A DNA stretch of 64,000 nucleotides, taken from the NCBI GenBank assembly GCA_009823395.1, contig CM020514.1, forward strand, positions 6,045,966 to 6,109,965, written 5' to 3'. Under the pieces are notes generated by a model, which saw only the letters and a list, made by a program, of their open reading frames with translations, was not told where the DNA came from and searched no databases. A program made the position numbers and the translations under genes. Shown one piece after another: positions 26,177-37,662 of the stretch; the first letter of the stretch is position 1, and every line of letters begins with the position of its first letter. This stretch comes from Thamnaconus septentrionalis (taxonomy: Eukaryota > Chordata > Actinopteri > Tetraodontiformes > Monacanthidae).

Positions 26177-28352
26177 ATGTCTCTGCGAGGGGACGTGTGC
26201 GTGGTGACGGGAGCCTGCGGGTTCCTGGGAAAGAGGCTGGTAAGGCTGCTGCTGGAGGAGGAGAAACTGGCCGAGATCCGACTGATGGACCAAAAGATCT
26301 CACCCGACGTTTTGAGTGCTATGGATGGTAAATGTGCCCTTGCGTCTGTCTTTCTACCGCAGTATATACACACACACACAACATTTTCTTAAATGATATA
26401 GTCATGTATTAGAAGCCAATATCTTTTTTTATCTGCTTCATGTCAGACTGCAGAGGCAGCACAAAGCTGAGTCCCTACGAAGGCGACATCAGAGACGGGG
26501 ACTTCCTCAGGAAGTTGTGTCGCGGCGCCACCGTCGTCTTCCACCTGGTGTCCATCATTGACGTCCTTGACGCGGTGGAGGAGAGCGAGATATATGGGGT
26601 CAATGTCAAAGGTGAGGATGTCAATTCAGCTGAAAAAATGTTGTTCTTAGCGTTTTATGTTGTTCAGACACATGAAAGGTCGTGGAACTGGTAGCTTTTG
26701 GATAAAAACCAGTTGATCAGGCTGCTTTTAATTTAAAACATTGATTTCTTCTAGGGTACAAAACACTTAAAAAAAAAGGAGAGAAGGCTCCTTAGTAACA
26801 GAAGAGGGCTTTCTATCAATGAAAGACTTGGCGTGTGTCACCGCCCACTGGCGAGCCTTGATGTTGCACAGTGCTGAAACTGCTTGAGGCCAGTCTGAGC
26901 TTTTAGTTCTATTCTCTCTTCATTTAAAGAGGTAATCATGTCCGCTTTTTATCAGTCTGATCAGCTCTCGTGCTGCCATAGCCTTTGTTTCTTTCACATT
27001 AAACCATTTCTGTTTTGCTTGGTCATTTTATAAATGACCAAAATGCCAAAATGGTTGAATTTTGAGTACAGCTTTCACTTGGTACGTGTCCAGACATTAA
27101 ACACAAAAATATAACAGCATAAGGAGTCTCAGCGATCCATCATCTGCCTTGCAAGCTTTTATTACATTACATTGTGACAGCTCCCAGGCGACAAGGCCTC
27201 TGCGCTGTCATTACAGCTCCTTGGCTTCAGGCCTCAGGGCTCTTCTACTTCCTGTTTAGCGACTTGTTTCTCACTGCTCACCTAATGGTGGTCCAGTCGG
27301 TCGTGTCTTTCTCCTCCATGGGTTTGGGATGTGTTCGCCCTCCGTTTGATGCGGTTTTGTTTTTTTTGCCAAAAGCACACAGAACCACACACTGCTCACA
27401 TTACTGACTGACTGATTAAACATTCAAATTTTGTGACGTTCATATTTTGTCCGACCTCCAAGCCAGGTCATAATACTCATATAACAACTACAAAATAAAA
27501 AATGTTTCTCCTTTATATGAGACATTACATTTGTTCTTTGCAGGGGTGCAGCTGCTTCTGGAGGCCTCCATCCAGGAGAACGTGCTGTGCTTCATTTACA
27601 CCAGCACCGTCGAGGTGATGGGGCCAAACTCTAAAGGCGAGCCCATCGTCAACGGCACCGAGGAGACCCAGTACGATTGCGCCCTGAAGTTTAACTACAG
27701 CAAGACCAAAAGGGAGGCCGAGCAGAGAACCCTGCAGGCCCACAACGAGCTCCTCCCAAACGGCGCTCGGTTGGCCACCTGCTCCCTCAGACCCATGTAC
27801 ATCTACGGCGAGGGCTGCCGCTTCCTGCTGGGCCACGTGGCGGACGGCATTCGGAACGGGAACGTCCTCTACCGGATGTCCCTGCCGGAGGCCAAGGTCA
27901 ACCCGGTCTACGTGGGCAACGTGGCGGCAGGTCACCTCCAGGCCGCCCGCAGCCTCAGAGACCCCCAGAGGAGGACCTCGGCCGGGGGGAGGTTCTACTT
28001 CATTTCCGACGACACGCCGCACGTGAGCTACTCGGATTTCAACCACGCGGTGGCGGCGCCGCTGGGATTCGACATTCAGAAGAGGCTGCCGGTGCCCCTG
28101 GGCGTTTTCTACGTCTTCTGCTTCATCATGGAGGCCGTGTGCATGATGCTCCGGCCCTTCGTGCGCGTCGTCCCGCCGCTCAGGAGGCACCTGCTCACCA
28201 TGCTGAACACGCCGTTCAGCTTCTCCTACCAGGGCGCCAAGAGGGACCTGGGGTACGTGCCCAGATACTCCTGGGAGGAGGCGCGCACTCGCACCACAGA
28301 GTGGATCGCCTCGCAGCTGCCCAAGGAGCGGGAAAAACTGAGGGCCAAGTGA
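26177..28352 (+). CDS. hsd3b: 3-beta-hydroxysteroid dehydrogenase / delta5-4 isomerase, 3 exons
   Basis: Oxidises and isomerises 3-beta-hydroxy-5-ene steroids with NAD+, for example pregnenolone to progesterone. Members usually sit in the ER or mitochondrial membrane. Exons: 26177-26327, 26447-26611 and 27544-28352, giving 374 residues (human enzymes about 372). The Rossmann motif TGACGFLG is at residues 11-18. Catalytic residues Ser126, Tyr157 and Lys161 (YSKTK) are present. A hydrophobic segment at about 284-304 (FYVFCFIMEAVCMML) fits the family's membrane anchor. The ORF is intact. Which of the teleost hsd3b paralogues this is cannot be decided from sequence alone. The position next to hao2 matches human HAO2-HSD3B2-HSD3B1. 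Confidence 0.93.
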
Positions 28353-28649
28353 GCAGTTGAAACACAAGTCTCACATTTTCCTGTTGCGTTATTCCAAAGG
28401 TAGCGAATGAAGAGTGTAGTTTTCTTCACGTGCACTGATGCTGTTTAATGTGATACGTTATTAGTTTGCTTTTCTGCTTTTACAACCACGCAATCACCAT
28501 TATAATTAGCTGTTTTGAGTCATTTTTGGTTTATAAAGCATGGAAACCGTCTGGAAAACATACACTGAAATCTGCTCAGACATGTTTAGTATTGCTTGTT
28601 TTCAGTATTGTTTTTTTATTCATTTCTTTTTATGGCAATCAGTAGATGT

Positions 28650-28655
28650 ATTAAA
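28650..28655 (+). terminator. Candidate ATTAAA polyadenylation signal for hsd3b
   Basis: ATTAAA lies about 300 bases after the stop codon, followed by a T-rich run near 28690. It is a variant signal, so confidence is limited. Confidence 0.35.
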
Positions 28656-29046
28656 ATTTTAAAACATCAAAATTCTGCAATCCTCTGATCTTTTTTTTTT
28701 TTAAATATATCAGTTGAAAGCTGCTGTCGCTGGTTGACAAATGACCATATCCATAAAAAATTATGTATGTTTCTTGAAGTTTGGCTTCAGACATAAAAAT
28801 CACACATTTTCACAAATTGATCCCTACCAAAGTAAAAATGTATCTATATCTATATAGTTTTTTTGATCATTGTACTAATCAGTTTAACATCTTAAGCTGT
28901 TGAAGAAAATTCTGCAAACTTACAAAGGGCATTTATGTGGTAATGAGGCAGTCATTGTGAACAGTTCAATCAGATACACAACAGCTTTAATCAGATACAC
29001 AACAGCTTCATTCACTGGGACATTCTCAGTCTCTTTCTAATGTAAG

Positions 29047-29072
29047 CACACACACACACACACACACACACA
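29047..29072. repeat. (CA)n microsatellite
   Basis: About 13 CA units between hsd3b and pla1a. Confidence 0.9.
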
Positions 29073-29493
29073 GTCAGAGGACAACCCGGCCAGAGTCCAG
29101 ATCAGTAGACAAATAGCCATTGAAAACCAACGAGGTCATGGATTCATCGCCAGGCAAAGAGCTTTGACCACTTTCCAGCTCAGAGAAAACCCAAATCAGA
29201 AAGAAACCAAAAACGAAAGAAAACCACACAGATGGATGACGTAAACGAAAGGACCGGGTAAAGTTTACACGTTGGCATCCCTGTAAGCCTATGTTTATAG
29301 GTTTACAGATTGTCTGCAGTTAAAGGCTAAGCTGAAGCTTCAGAGTTGTGGCGTCGCGCAAAACTGGGATTTTCTCAAGTCACACCCTGATCTCCAGCCA
29401 CCAAATCTGCAGCTGAAAGTAGCAGCTGAGCGCAGTTAAGTCCTAACTTCAAGGCGGCTACTCCCCACTGTTTGCATCTGTGTTACTGGGGAA

Positions 29494-32400
29494 ATGCCTC
29501 GGGAGTACACGGCGATCCTCCTCTTCGCTCTGACAGCCTGTGTTGCATCTCTTGCGGTAGGTAAGTGAAGCATAATTGTCTATTTAGACACAGTTTGGGG
29601 TTTCGGAGAAACAAAAAGGAAATACATAGATGAAAGGGTGTTTGGGTTAAACAAAGCTTTGTTCCGAGCTTGTTAAATCTCTTTAATAAATTCCTTATAG
29701 TAGTATAGTGGTGTGTATGCAATTGTGGTGTAATTCTGGACAGCACTTATTGCAAAACAGCACATTACATGCAAGGTTTTTATTTTCATTCCCTGAAGCA
29801 AAATTAGATATTGCAAAATTTAAAAAATTGTATTCATTGATATCAGGACTTTCTATTTCAATAGAGAAAAGACAAGTATTTCTTTAATTACAAACTGCAT
29901 TCTGTTACGACTGGGTTTGGACCTGAACCAAAATGAATGACTCACGGACAAAGTTCAAAATAAGCAGGTTCTTTAATACCAAAGTACAACTAAAAGAAGC
30001 ACCCTCATCGGGAAAAAGGTCTGCCTAGCATACAGACAAAACATTGACAACAAGGCAAACACTGAGAAGGCTGAGAACCATCATAGAATTACACAATAGA
30101 TTTTTTTTTTCTCACAAAAACAGTAAAAGTATCAGAGCAAGTACAAGACCTGACTCATCAGAGGAATAAGGCGTAGAATATGTGGCTTCTTTGCCACAGA
30201 GGACAAGAAGAACTAGTCCGAGGCAAAGGACACAATACATAAAATAACATGTTAACTATGTATATGTATATATACTGCACATATATATGAAAATACACAT
30301 CTTTGTCTGTCTTAGTTAATGATTTCTAAAGGTAATTTGTGTCTCCAGTCTGTTCAGAAGTAACACATTCAGGGTAAAAGTAAATCAAAAACTTTACTTT
30401 GGCTCAAGCACAGGACAAAAAAGAGGCCTTTTAACATCAACAACGTAGAGTAAATCAAAAGTATGAAATGGTGAGATAAGGGACCTAGACTCACATGTTC
30501 AGTTTTTCAGGATGCATAGTGCCTGATTGGTTGACAGGCGTCCTAGTGGTAGTGGAGGCAGACTTGGAGGGAAAAGCTGGCAGGTACTGACGACAGAGCG
30601 AGGAGAGGATCGGAAAAATGAGGATAACGCAGAACCTTTGAATCAGAGGCTCCACGTAAAACAACATTCCGGGATCTTGACACAACATTGCCCCCTTCCG
30701 AACTCCCTCCTGTGAACACACAGCTGCGGACGGACAAAAGAGAGATGAGGAGGAGTGTGCCGAGCTGAGCAACACCACCTGGCGGGAGTATCGGCAGCAG
30801 GGTTTCAAGTTGCGGGTGCAGTATCTGCTGCTGACCAGGAAGAATGAGGACTGCGCGCAGGCCTTCACCCACCAGTCTGTCGCAGACTCACAGCAGGCTT
30901 CCAACTTTGTCGTGTCGCGCCCCACTAAGGTCATCATCCACGGCTACAGGTGAGCACTGGTGCCCTTGAGAGCCATAAAGCATCTTTGTCGTTGCTGATC
31001 AAGCCACAACCATTTTCAACGGGTAAATTATGTTTGTTCTGTTTTTTCTGTACAAAAGCACTGACTCCATTGTGCTTGTTCCAAGAATTGCAAAAAAAAA
31101 ATCTGGGGAATAAAGAGAACAATGATTTTTATCACTTAACTTCTTCTTTTTTTTTTGGTGGGTTGGACCACAAAGTTTGACTAGAAGTTGTTTAGGAATG
31201 TTTGAATATCTGAAGAAAAAAAAGAGGAAGAACAAACAGACTAGTCATGTAAGTACTAAATAGAGAGTGCTCTCACATTAATAATTAGTTTAATAATGTG
31301 CAAGCAAATTTTAGTTCCTCAGGAGAAGGTTTCAGCGATAGCTGTCAATAAAGAGAGTCATAAACGTGCAGAAGAACTAGAAAAGAAAGGTCAAAGCATG
31401 AATTCCAGAACAATAATAAACCAACACTGACGTCACTGCACTGGATCTTCCTGCTGTCACCCCACAGGGCCCTGGGCAGTACGCCATCCTGGGCGAAGGA
31501 CCTGGCCCAGGCACTGCTCCGGGTTCAGGATGTGAACGTGTTGGTGGTCGACTGGATCTACAGCGCCTCCTTCGCCTACAACGTGGTGGTGCAAAGCTAC
31601 AAGGAGGTCGCAGTGGAGATCTCGGTCCTCATCAGCCAGCTGCAGGTAGGCGGAAGTTCAGGGATCACCCTCCATCAACCATCTTTGACTTTTCAGAATA
31701 AAGTTCAAGTCTGTTTTGGAGCATCCTATCTATTTCTAACACCATGGAAGTATGGATTTATATCTTTCTTTGAAATAGACATAGGTCTTTCCTTGACATG
31801 TTTTGGCAGAACTTCTGAAAAATCCATTCAAAACCAAAGACATAATGAACACAACTGACCATGGTAGTGTTTTAAAGCAGAAAAGCGAAGAAAAGAGCTA
31901 TAGAAGCTACTTGAAAAGGACAGTCAGGACAGAGAGGAGCCAGTTGAGGTGGCTCGGGCATCTGTTTCGGATGCCTCCTGGAAAGCCTCCCTGAAGAGGT
32001 GTTCCGGGCATGTACCACCGGGAGGAGACCCCGTGGAAGACCCAGGACACGCTGGTGGGATTACGTCTCTCGGCTGGCCTGCGAATGCCTTGGGGTCCCG
32101 CCGAATGAGATAGAGGAGGTGACTGGGGCCACAGATGACTGGGTGTCTCTACTGAAACTGCTGCCCCCGCGACCCAACTCCGGAGAAAGTGGCAGAAGAT
32201 GGATGGATGGATGGATGGACCTCCCAAAAATATACTGACTGGCCCTGTGAAGCACAGCTTCTCAGTTTGAAGCGTTTGAAGATGCATGTCTGAGAATTGA
32301 TAAAATGATTGTTAAAATGCTCCACGTTGATTGATTGACCGACCGACCGACCGACCGACCGATTGATCGATTGATCGATTGATTGATTGATTGATTCAGA

Positions 32401-35400
32401 TCTCGTCCAACAGAAACAAGGGTGCAAACTGGAGGACTTCCACCTCATCGGAATCAGCCTCGGGGCGCACGTCGCCGGATTCGTTGGCACCCTTTTCGAA
32501 GGGAAGATCGGGAGAATCACAGGTGAGATGCGACTGAATCGCTGCGAGGTGGTTATGAGAATCCGAGGGCGACCACAGGGACATGTCAACAAAAACAACA
32601 AACGAAATCAGCTACCGTTGTTGTCGCAATACATCTGCGAACAAAGAGGGAGAGGAACAAGAACAGGGCAGACAGTCCTCGGCTCGTCCTTCGATAACAA
32701 CCTCTCTGAGGCAGTGTGAGGAGGCGCTCCCATCGCTGACACAACGCTCCACTGTTCTCCTGTTAATGTCGCCTCAGTCTGTCCGAGTGCAGAGGCTGTG
32801 AGGCTCTTCAAATGCGCATGAAAATCCATTCACGGGGGATTTCTCCCTCTCTCACAAACACAAAAGGAACCTCACTTAAAGATGTCCTCAGTTCCCATGT
32901 TTTATTGGACAATGTTACCTAAAATTCTTGTCTGCAAGGCCTAAATTGTAACGTTTTTCAGGACATGATTTCTGCTGAGTAATTGTGGTATTATGGGATT
33001 TCCACTCAGGCCTGGATCCAGCGGGACCTATGTTTAAAGGAGCCGACATTTTCGACCGACTGGACCCCTCTGACGCCCAGTTTGTCGACGTTATCCACAC
33101 TGACTCTGACTGTAAGGCAACTTCTTCTAAGTTTATGTGGGGAAAAATGTTGTCTGACAAACAAAAGCTCAGAAATACATTGAAGGAAATTACTTTGGTG
33201 TTTCCTGCTTGTCAGTGAAACCCCCAGTGATGAGAACTTGCTTTGCTTAATTTCTGCATTTGCGGCTATTCAGAAGTTTTCCAGGAAAAGCAGTTCTCAA
33301 AATCAAATCCCTGATTTCTTACGTAGGGTTAGAGTCAAACTAATTTTTATCTTATTAAGCAGGATTAAAATGCTATCTGGGTTTCAAAGGGTTTAAAAAG
33401 CAGAAAGAGGTTCAAACTCATCAGTTTCTTATTTCAACTTTGAAATAGTATTTTCTATGGTACGCTACAGTTGTTTAGATTAAGCTAAAATGGACAGGTG
33501 ATATATTTACAAAGGCACTGCTGGGATTTGAACCCAGGATCTCCTGTTTACAAGACAGGCGCTTTGGCCAACTAAGCTACAGTGCCTTGGCAAAGGCCCT
33601 CTTCAAGAGATTCTCAGTCAGTATTAAGCACAATTATAAGTATATTTTGGTATTCAGAAGCAAACAAATAGAACAGAGTCCACAGGGACTCTAACCTAGA
33701 CTACAGGTTTGAGAGTACTCTAGGTTTGAAAAAAGCAGAAAGAGGTTCAAACTCATCAGTTTCTGATTTCAACTTTGAAAAAGTATTTCCTATGGTAGGC
33801 TACAGTTGTTTAGATTAGGCTAAATTGGACATATACATTTACAAAGGCACTGCTGGGATTTGAACCCAGGATCTCCTGTTTAAGAGACAGGCGCTTTCAC
33901 CAACTAAGCCACAGCAGCTTTTCTCAAAGTTTCGGCATCTCGTATTAACTATAATTAAAGCAATTTTAAGTGTTGCATTTGCAAGAAGGCACTAGTAGGA
34001 TTCAGAAAAAAAATGCACGGAACACTTTTGATACAATCCCAAAGGCACTACTGGGATTTGAACCCAGGATCTCCTGTTTACAAGACAGGTGCTTTGACCA
34101 TCTAAGCTACAGTGCCTTGGAAAGGACTCTCTTCGAGAGATTCTCAGTCAGTATTAAGCACAATGATAAGTATATTTTGGTATTCAGAAGTATGGTGGAT
34201 TCTTCAGGTTGCAGCAGTGAAGTGTGGATGTTGAAGGAATCCTCGTTGACACCGACTTGATTGCATAAAAACAGGCTTATTATTACAAAGAAGTCAGAAA
34301 TCAAACAGGCGTCTAGAAAGCCCGGGGAGGTTGTGTGTCCAGATGCGCAGAAGCTCTCACAATCTCTCAGAGAATAGTTAGAACATCACCTCCTTATACC
34401 CACGGGTCTCGTCATCATGCACATTCCATATAAGGAGGACAAAGAGGCAATTATAACATAAAAGGCGGAGGAAAGGGAAAGATACTGGCCAGAGTTGGAA
34501 TGTGTGTTATCTAAACAGTCCTCCTAGGGAGCAGGGATGCAACCTTCCACTAGCACTAGCAAGGGGTCTGTTCTCCGAATACAGGCAGAGGCCTGCAGGA
34601 GAAGGGTTAAAGCTTCAGACACTACAGAAGCAAACAAAATATTCAAAAGCCCCATTAGGGCTCAAACCTAGAGCACTAACTGGACAGTTGCTTTCATCAA
34701 GAGCCATCTTAAGGTTGTCTTTCTGGACCGCTGATTTGTTTAGTTAAGCTAAACAAAGTTCTAGAAGTCAAACAAACTGCAGCAAGATTTCTTTTGAGGG
34801 TTTGCAAAGGGGTTTTGTTTGTTCTAGTTCTAGTTGTGAAACACAAGCTTTAAGATTTGTATATAAAATACAAACAAGAGATAACATGTCAACAGCCGTC
34901 GTGTTTGTTTGTTTCTTTCTGCCTCTGCTCCTCCAAATCATCCATTCTTACGCGTCTAATAATAGGCCAATGTTATTTTAAGGCAGCTGACCCACGGGAA
35001 TCTTGGAAAGGAAAATCCTTTGCAGTCATCCTCAAACCTCTACTCAGTGAGACTTTATGGTTCTGCTTTAATCGGCCAGTTTTTTCTCCCTGGCAAACGC
35101 ATGCGATTCATGCACCACCATAATAAGAGCCCACAGAGCATTAGTGTGGCTGGGAGGGATCAGGGCGGAGAGGGTTAAGAAAGGCACGGCCGGGTTATGT
35201 GCGCAGCACATTGCCACGGCAGGGCTGTAATATGGTCAGATGTGAAAACTGTAAGAAGTAAAAGCTGAGGTACATCGGAAGAAACTGGTATTTTTGGTTT
35301 GTTATGATTTAGTGGTAACGGATAGGATAGAAGCAAAGACTGGTCACACATTATGACCCAAATTTAGTTCACCTGTTTTCTGCCCAGATGTTAATGTTGT

Positions 35401-35793
35401 TCTGGGTTTTTTGTTTTTATTCTACCAAGGTCCTGAAGATGGACTGAAACCTATAATATGTCAGATTTACCAGAACGTAAAGTTCACACCCAGAGTTATT
35501 TTTGACTTGAACACTGTCTTTGAAATAATTGCCCGGCTGCAATCTGACCAAACACTGACATTCTCCCCTGCGACAGATTTTGGCATTTCCATCCCCATTG
35601 GCCATGTGGATTTCTTCCTGAACGGAGGACAAGACCAGACTGGCTGCGCTCGCTCCAGGTTTGCCTCGAGTAAGTTTTGTCATTCTTGAAAATCAAATCA
35701 ATCAACAATCCCTGGCAAGGATGCGTAAGTTTAAAAAAAAAAAAATTATCTGGGCAGGTTTGCACTGTTAAAAAACGCACACATCTGCAGCCT

Positions 35794-35865
<72 letters not shown>

Positions 35866-36766
35866 GTTTTTTTTTTTTTTTGTTTGTTTTTTTGGTGTTA
35901 GTTTTTGCCTACTTTCCAGTGTACGGCTATGTCATATGCGACCACATGAGGGCGCTGCATGTGTACATGAGCGCGCTGAACGGCTCCTGTCGCTTATTGG
36001 GGATCCCGTGCTCCAGCTACGATGATTTCCTGCGGGGACGCTGCAGGGACTGCAACGCCTTCGGGGGAAAGTGTCCAACGATAGGTGAGAAATGGTCAAC
36101 CTTGCAGTCAATTTTTGACTAATCTCATATGTTACATAATTGTCATTCTGAACTTTGAGATCTTCCACTGACGTGAAGTTTCATAAGTACAAAGGCACCT
36201 CAGGCAAGGCCGCGACCCAGGCGTTGTTTTCCGTAAAATACATTTCGAGATTACGAATCTGTTTTAATATTATCTTTACAATAATTGCAAGAGCGCACAT
36301 ATAATAGAGGTACTACTTAGTCATCGACCCTTAAAATAAACCTGGGCTCCCGAGTATGTTGATCACCAACTTCTTGTGTCAATCATCAGTCAAATCCCAT
36401 TTTGAAGACTTTGATTGACACCGTTTTCAGCATCAGCAGCTGCCCATGTTGAAAATAAACAGAATTTGACATCTGTTTGACTGTATTCTTTAAAAATGTG
36501 AAATAAAAATGTATTTTTCAGCACATATTTCACTAGTCAGTGCAACACATTGAATGGGTCAACTGTAAAAAAAAAAAAATTAATGTCAGATGTCTTTTAT
36601 TCATGTGAATAGTTATTTGCGGGTACTTTATCTAGTGTGGCCCTCCGTTCAGTGTTGTTGGCACCTGCAAATGTGTCACCGCGCCGTTTTCATCACGCAA
36701 CAACTTTTGCCAGCTGTCTTATCTCTTGAGTGACATAAACATCTGCTGATACGGTCACATGCTTCA

Positions 36767-36824
<58 letters not shown>

Positions 36825-37662
36825 CTCAGGTTTATCAAAAAACAGCGGCATAACTGTATCTCCGCTCCCGAGAGAGCAGAAGCTCTTCCTCTTGACGTCT
36901 TCCTCGCAGCCGTTCTGTGGTGAGTGCCCGGTCGTGATGTGGGGAAAAAAACACAATTTCCCAGCTTAAATAAGCAATAAAATGCTTGCAAAAGGCAAAT
37001 GATGGGAGGTGTGTGGATGTGTGTTCTTTTTTTTTTTCTTTGCCCGGCACAGCTCGCCACTTCCTGCTGCACCTGGAGGTTTCTCCTCTGGATAAGAGCG
37101 CTGAGCTGGAGGTGGCGCTGAAGACGGACAACGTGGGGAAGGGCCAGAGGTTCAGGCTGTAGGTACCTCAGATTTTATTTTCTTTGTAAACGGCACCATC
37201 CATCTCATCCAAATTTTGCTTTTTCTACAGATGTGCATTTATGGTCGGCAGTGCCTTCTAGAGTCTACTTACACTTTGCGCTGCACTGTCCATTTTTTGT
37301 GCTCTCTGCAGGCAGACAGGCACCACGGTGTACCGCATGGTGCTGTCTCATCCCGTCATGCTGTGCGAGATCCACTCCATCGAGCTGAAAAACACCGGCT
37401 CTCGCTTCTACAGACAGTTCAACGTCCACGTCAAGACCGTGTGTCTCTCCGAGTTCCCCACCCCCAGGTAGGGCACCACACACACACACACACACATACA
37501 CACATGGCTCCGTTCAAACCCCAGATCCAGCAGATAATGGTTTGAGATGTTGAAATGATGCGTTCATGTTCCAGGGGGGAGCGACCGTTGTGTGTGAACA
37601 ACTTCAACGTCAGACGAGGCGCCCCGTGGTCACATGACTTTGTGCAAGTGTGTGACTTCTAA
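29494..37662 (+). CDS. pla1a: Phospholipase A1 member A (phosphatidylserine-specific), 11 exons
   Basis: A secreted lipase-family enzyme that hydrolyses the sn-1 acyl chain of phosphatidylserine to give lysophosphatidylserine. Exons: 29494-29560, 30724-30949, 31468-31645, 32414-32522, 33010-33111, 35577-35669, 35920-36084, 36830-36919, 37053-37158, 37312-37467 and 37575-37662. They give 459 residues (human 456). Exon 1 encodes a signal peptide ([15 protein letters not shown]). The catalytic triad is Ser172 in GISLG, Asp196 in LDPAGP and His267 in CDHMRA. The [15 protein letters not shown] and [12 protein letters not shown] stretches match PLA1A rather than pancreatic or endothelial lipase. 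A C-terminal PLAT-like region follows. The exon 4 acceptor was chosen at 32412-32413 because it keeps frame and family length. popdc2 and cox17 lie next, as in human 3q13.33. Confidence 0.93.
31905..32222 (+). mobile_element. 3' end of a non-LTR retrotransposon (Rex1/Babar-like)
   Basis: Two frames one shift apart encode the conserved C-terminal tail of a fish LINE protein: [18 protein letters not shown], then [20 protein letters not shown] and [12 protein letters not shown]. It ends in a GGAT tetranucleotide tail at about 32200-32220. This is a 5'-truncated, frameshifted copy inside pla1a intron 3, in sense orientation. The clade name is from memory and uncertain. Confidence 0.8.
32326..32397. 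repeat. (GATT)n / (GACC)n tetranucleotide tract
   Basis: A run of GATT units, then GACC, then GATT/GATC units. It ends directly against a CAG at 32397-32399 just upstream of pla1a exon 4. It occupies the place of the polypyrimidine tract. Confidence 0.9.
33513..33586 (-). tRNA. tRNA-Thr (UGU)
   Basis: 74 bases including the discriminator. The acceptor arms GGCACTG and CAGTGCC pair fully, as do the anticodon stem CCTGT/ACAGG and the T stem CTGGG/CCCAG. The anticodon loop is CTTGTAA, giving TGT. The A box is GCTTAGTTGG and the B box GGTTCAAATCC. It lies antisense in pla1a intron 5 and is the best-preserved of three copies. Confidence 0.9.
33845..33918 (-). tRNA. tRNA-Thr-derived copy with CUU anticodon, possible pseudogene
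   Basis: Same length and body as the neighbouring tRNA-Thr, with intact anticodon and T stems. The loop reads CTCTTAA, so the anticodon is CTT (Lys). The 5' acceptor strand has diverged to GCTGCTG, leaving a C-C mismatch and wobble pairs against CAGTGCC. It is either a decaying copy or an anticodon-switched tRNA. Confidence 0.65.
34043..34116 (-). tRNA. tRNA-Thr (UGU), third copy
   Basis: A 74-base cloverleaf with loop CTTGTAA (anticodon TGT). The acceptor GGCACTG pairs with TAGTGCC, with a G-U at the last pair. The D arm differs slightly from copy 1 (GATGGTCAAAGCA). Boxes A and B are intact, so it is likely functional. Confidence 0.85.
34200..35576. other. Remainder of pla1a intron 5
   Basis: Apart from the degraded tRNA-like segment I see no exon, RNA gene or clear transposon in this stretch. 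Confidence 0.5.
34648..34720 (-). pseudogene. Degraded tRNA-like remnant
   Basis: Read on the minus strand, a GGCTCTTGATGAAAGCA D-arm-like stretch, a possible anticodon arm, and a TAGGTTTGAGCCCTA T-arm-like stretch appear in order. Stems are imperfect. It is probably an old tRNA copy related to the adjacent cluster. Confidence 0.3.
35798..35892. repeat. (GT)n followed by poly-T before pla1a exon 7
   Basis: About 33 GT units (35798-35864) run into an interrupted T tract (to about 35892). It ends some 25 bases before the AG at 35918-35919. Confidence 0.95.
36770..36823. repeat. (GT)n abutting pla1a exon 8 acceptor
   Basis: About 27 GT units ending 4-5 bases before the splice acceptor CAG at 36827-36829. 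The acceptor therefore has almost no other pyrimidine tract. Confidence 0.95.

Larger units (their letters stand above)
33374..34192. repeat. Local tandem duplications around the tRNA genes
   Basis: The segment before copy 1 (from about 33398) recurs before copy 2 (from about 33732), spaced about 330 bases. The segment after copy 1 (33601-33660) recurs after copy 3 (34131-34190), spaced 530 bases. The identity is high but not perfect, so the cluster grew by local duplication including flanks. Confidence 0.85.

Noticed and set aside
27525..28367. 280-codon open frame antisense to hsd3b exon 3
   Set aside because: It is a shadow of a GC-rich coding exon. The sense strand carries the catalytic motifs.
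35677..36122. Cys-Val repeat frames around 35.8 kb
   Set aside because: Translation of the GT microsatellite. The real coding part is pla1a exon 7.
29494..37662. Assignment as hepatic, endothelial or pancreatic lipase
   Set aside because: The short-lid region, ICDHMRA context and synteny with popdc2 and cox17 favour pla1a.
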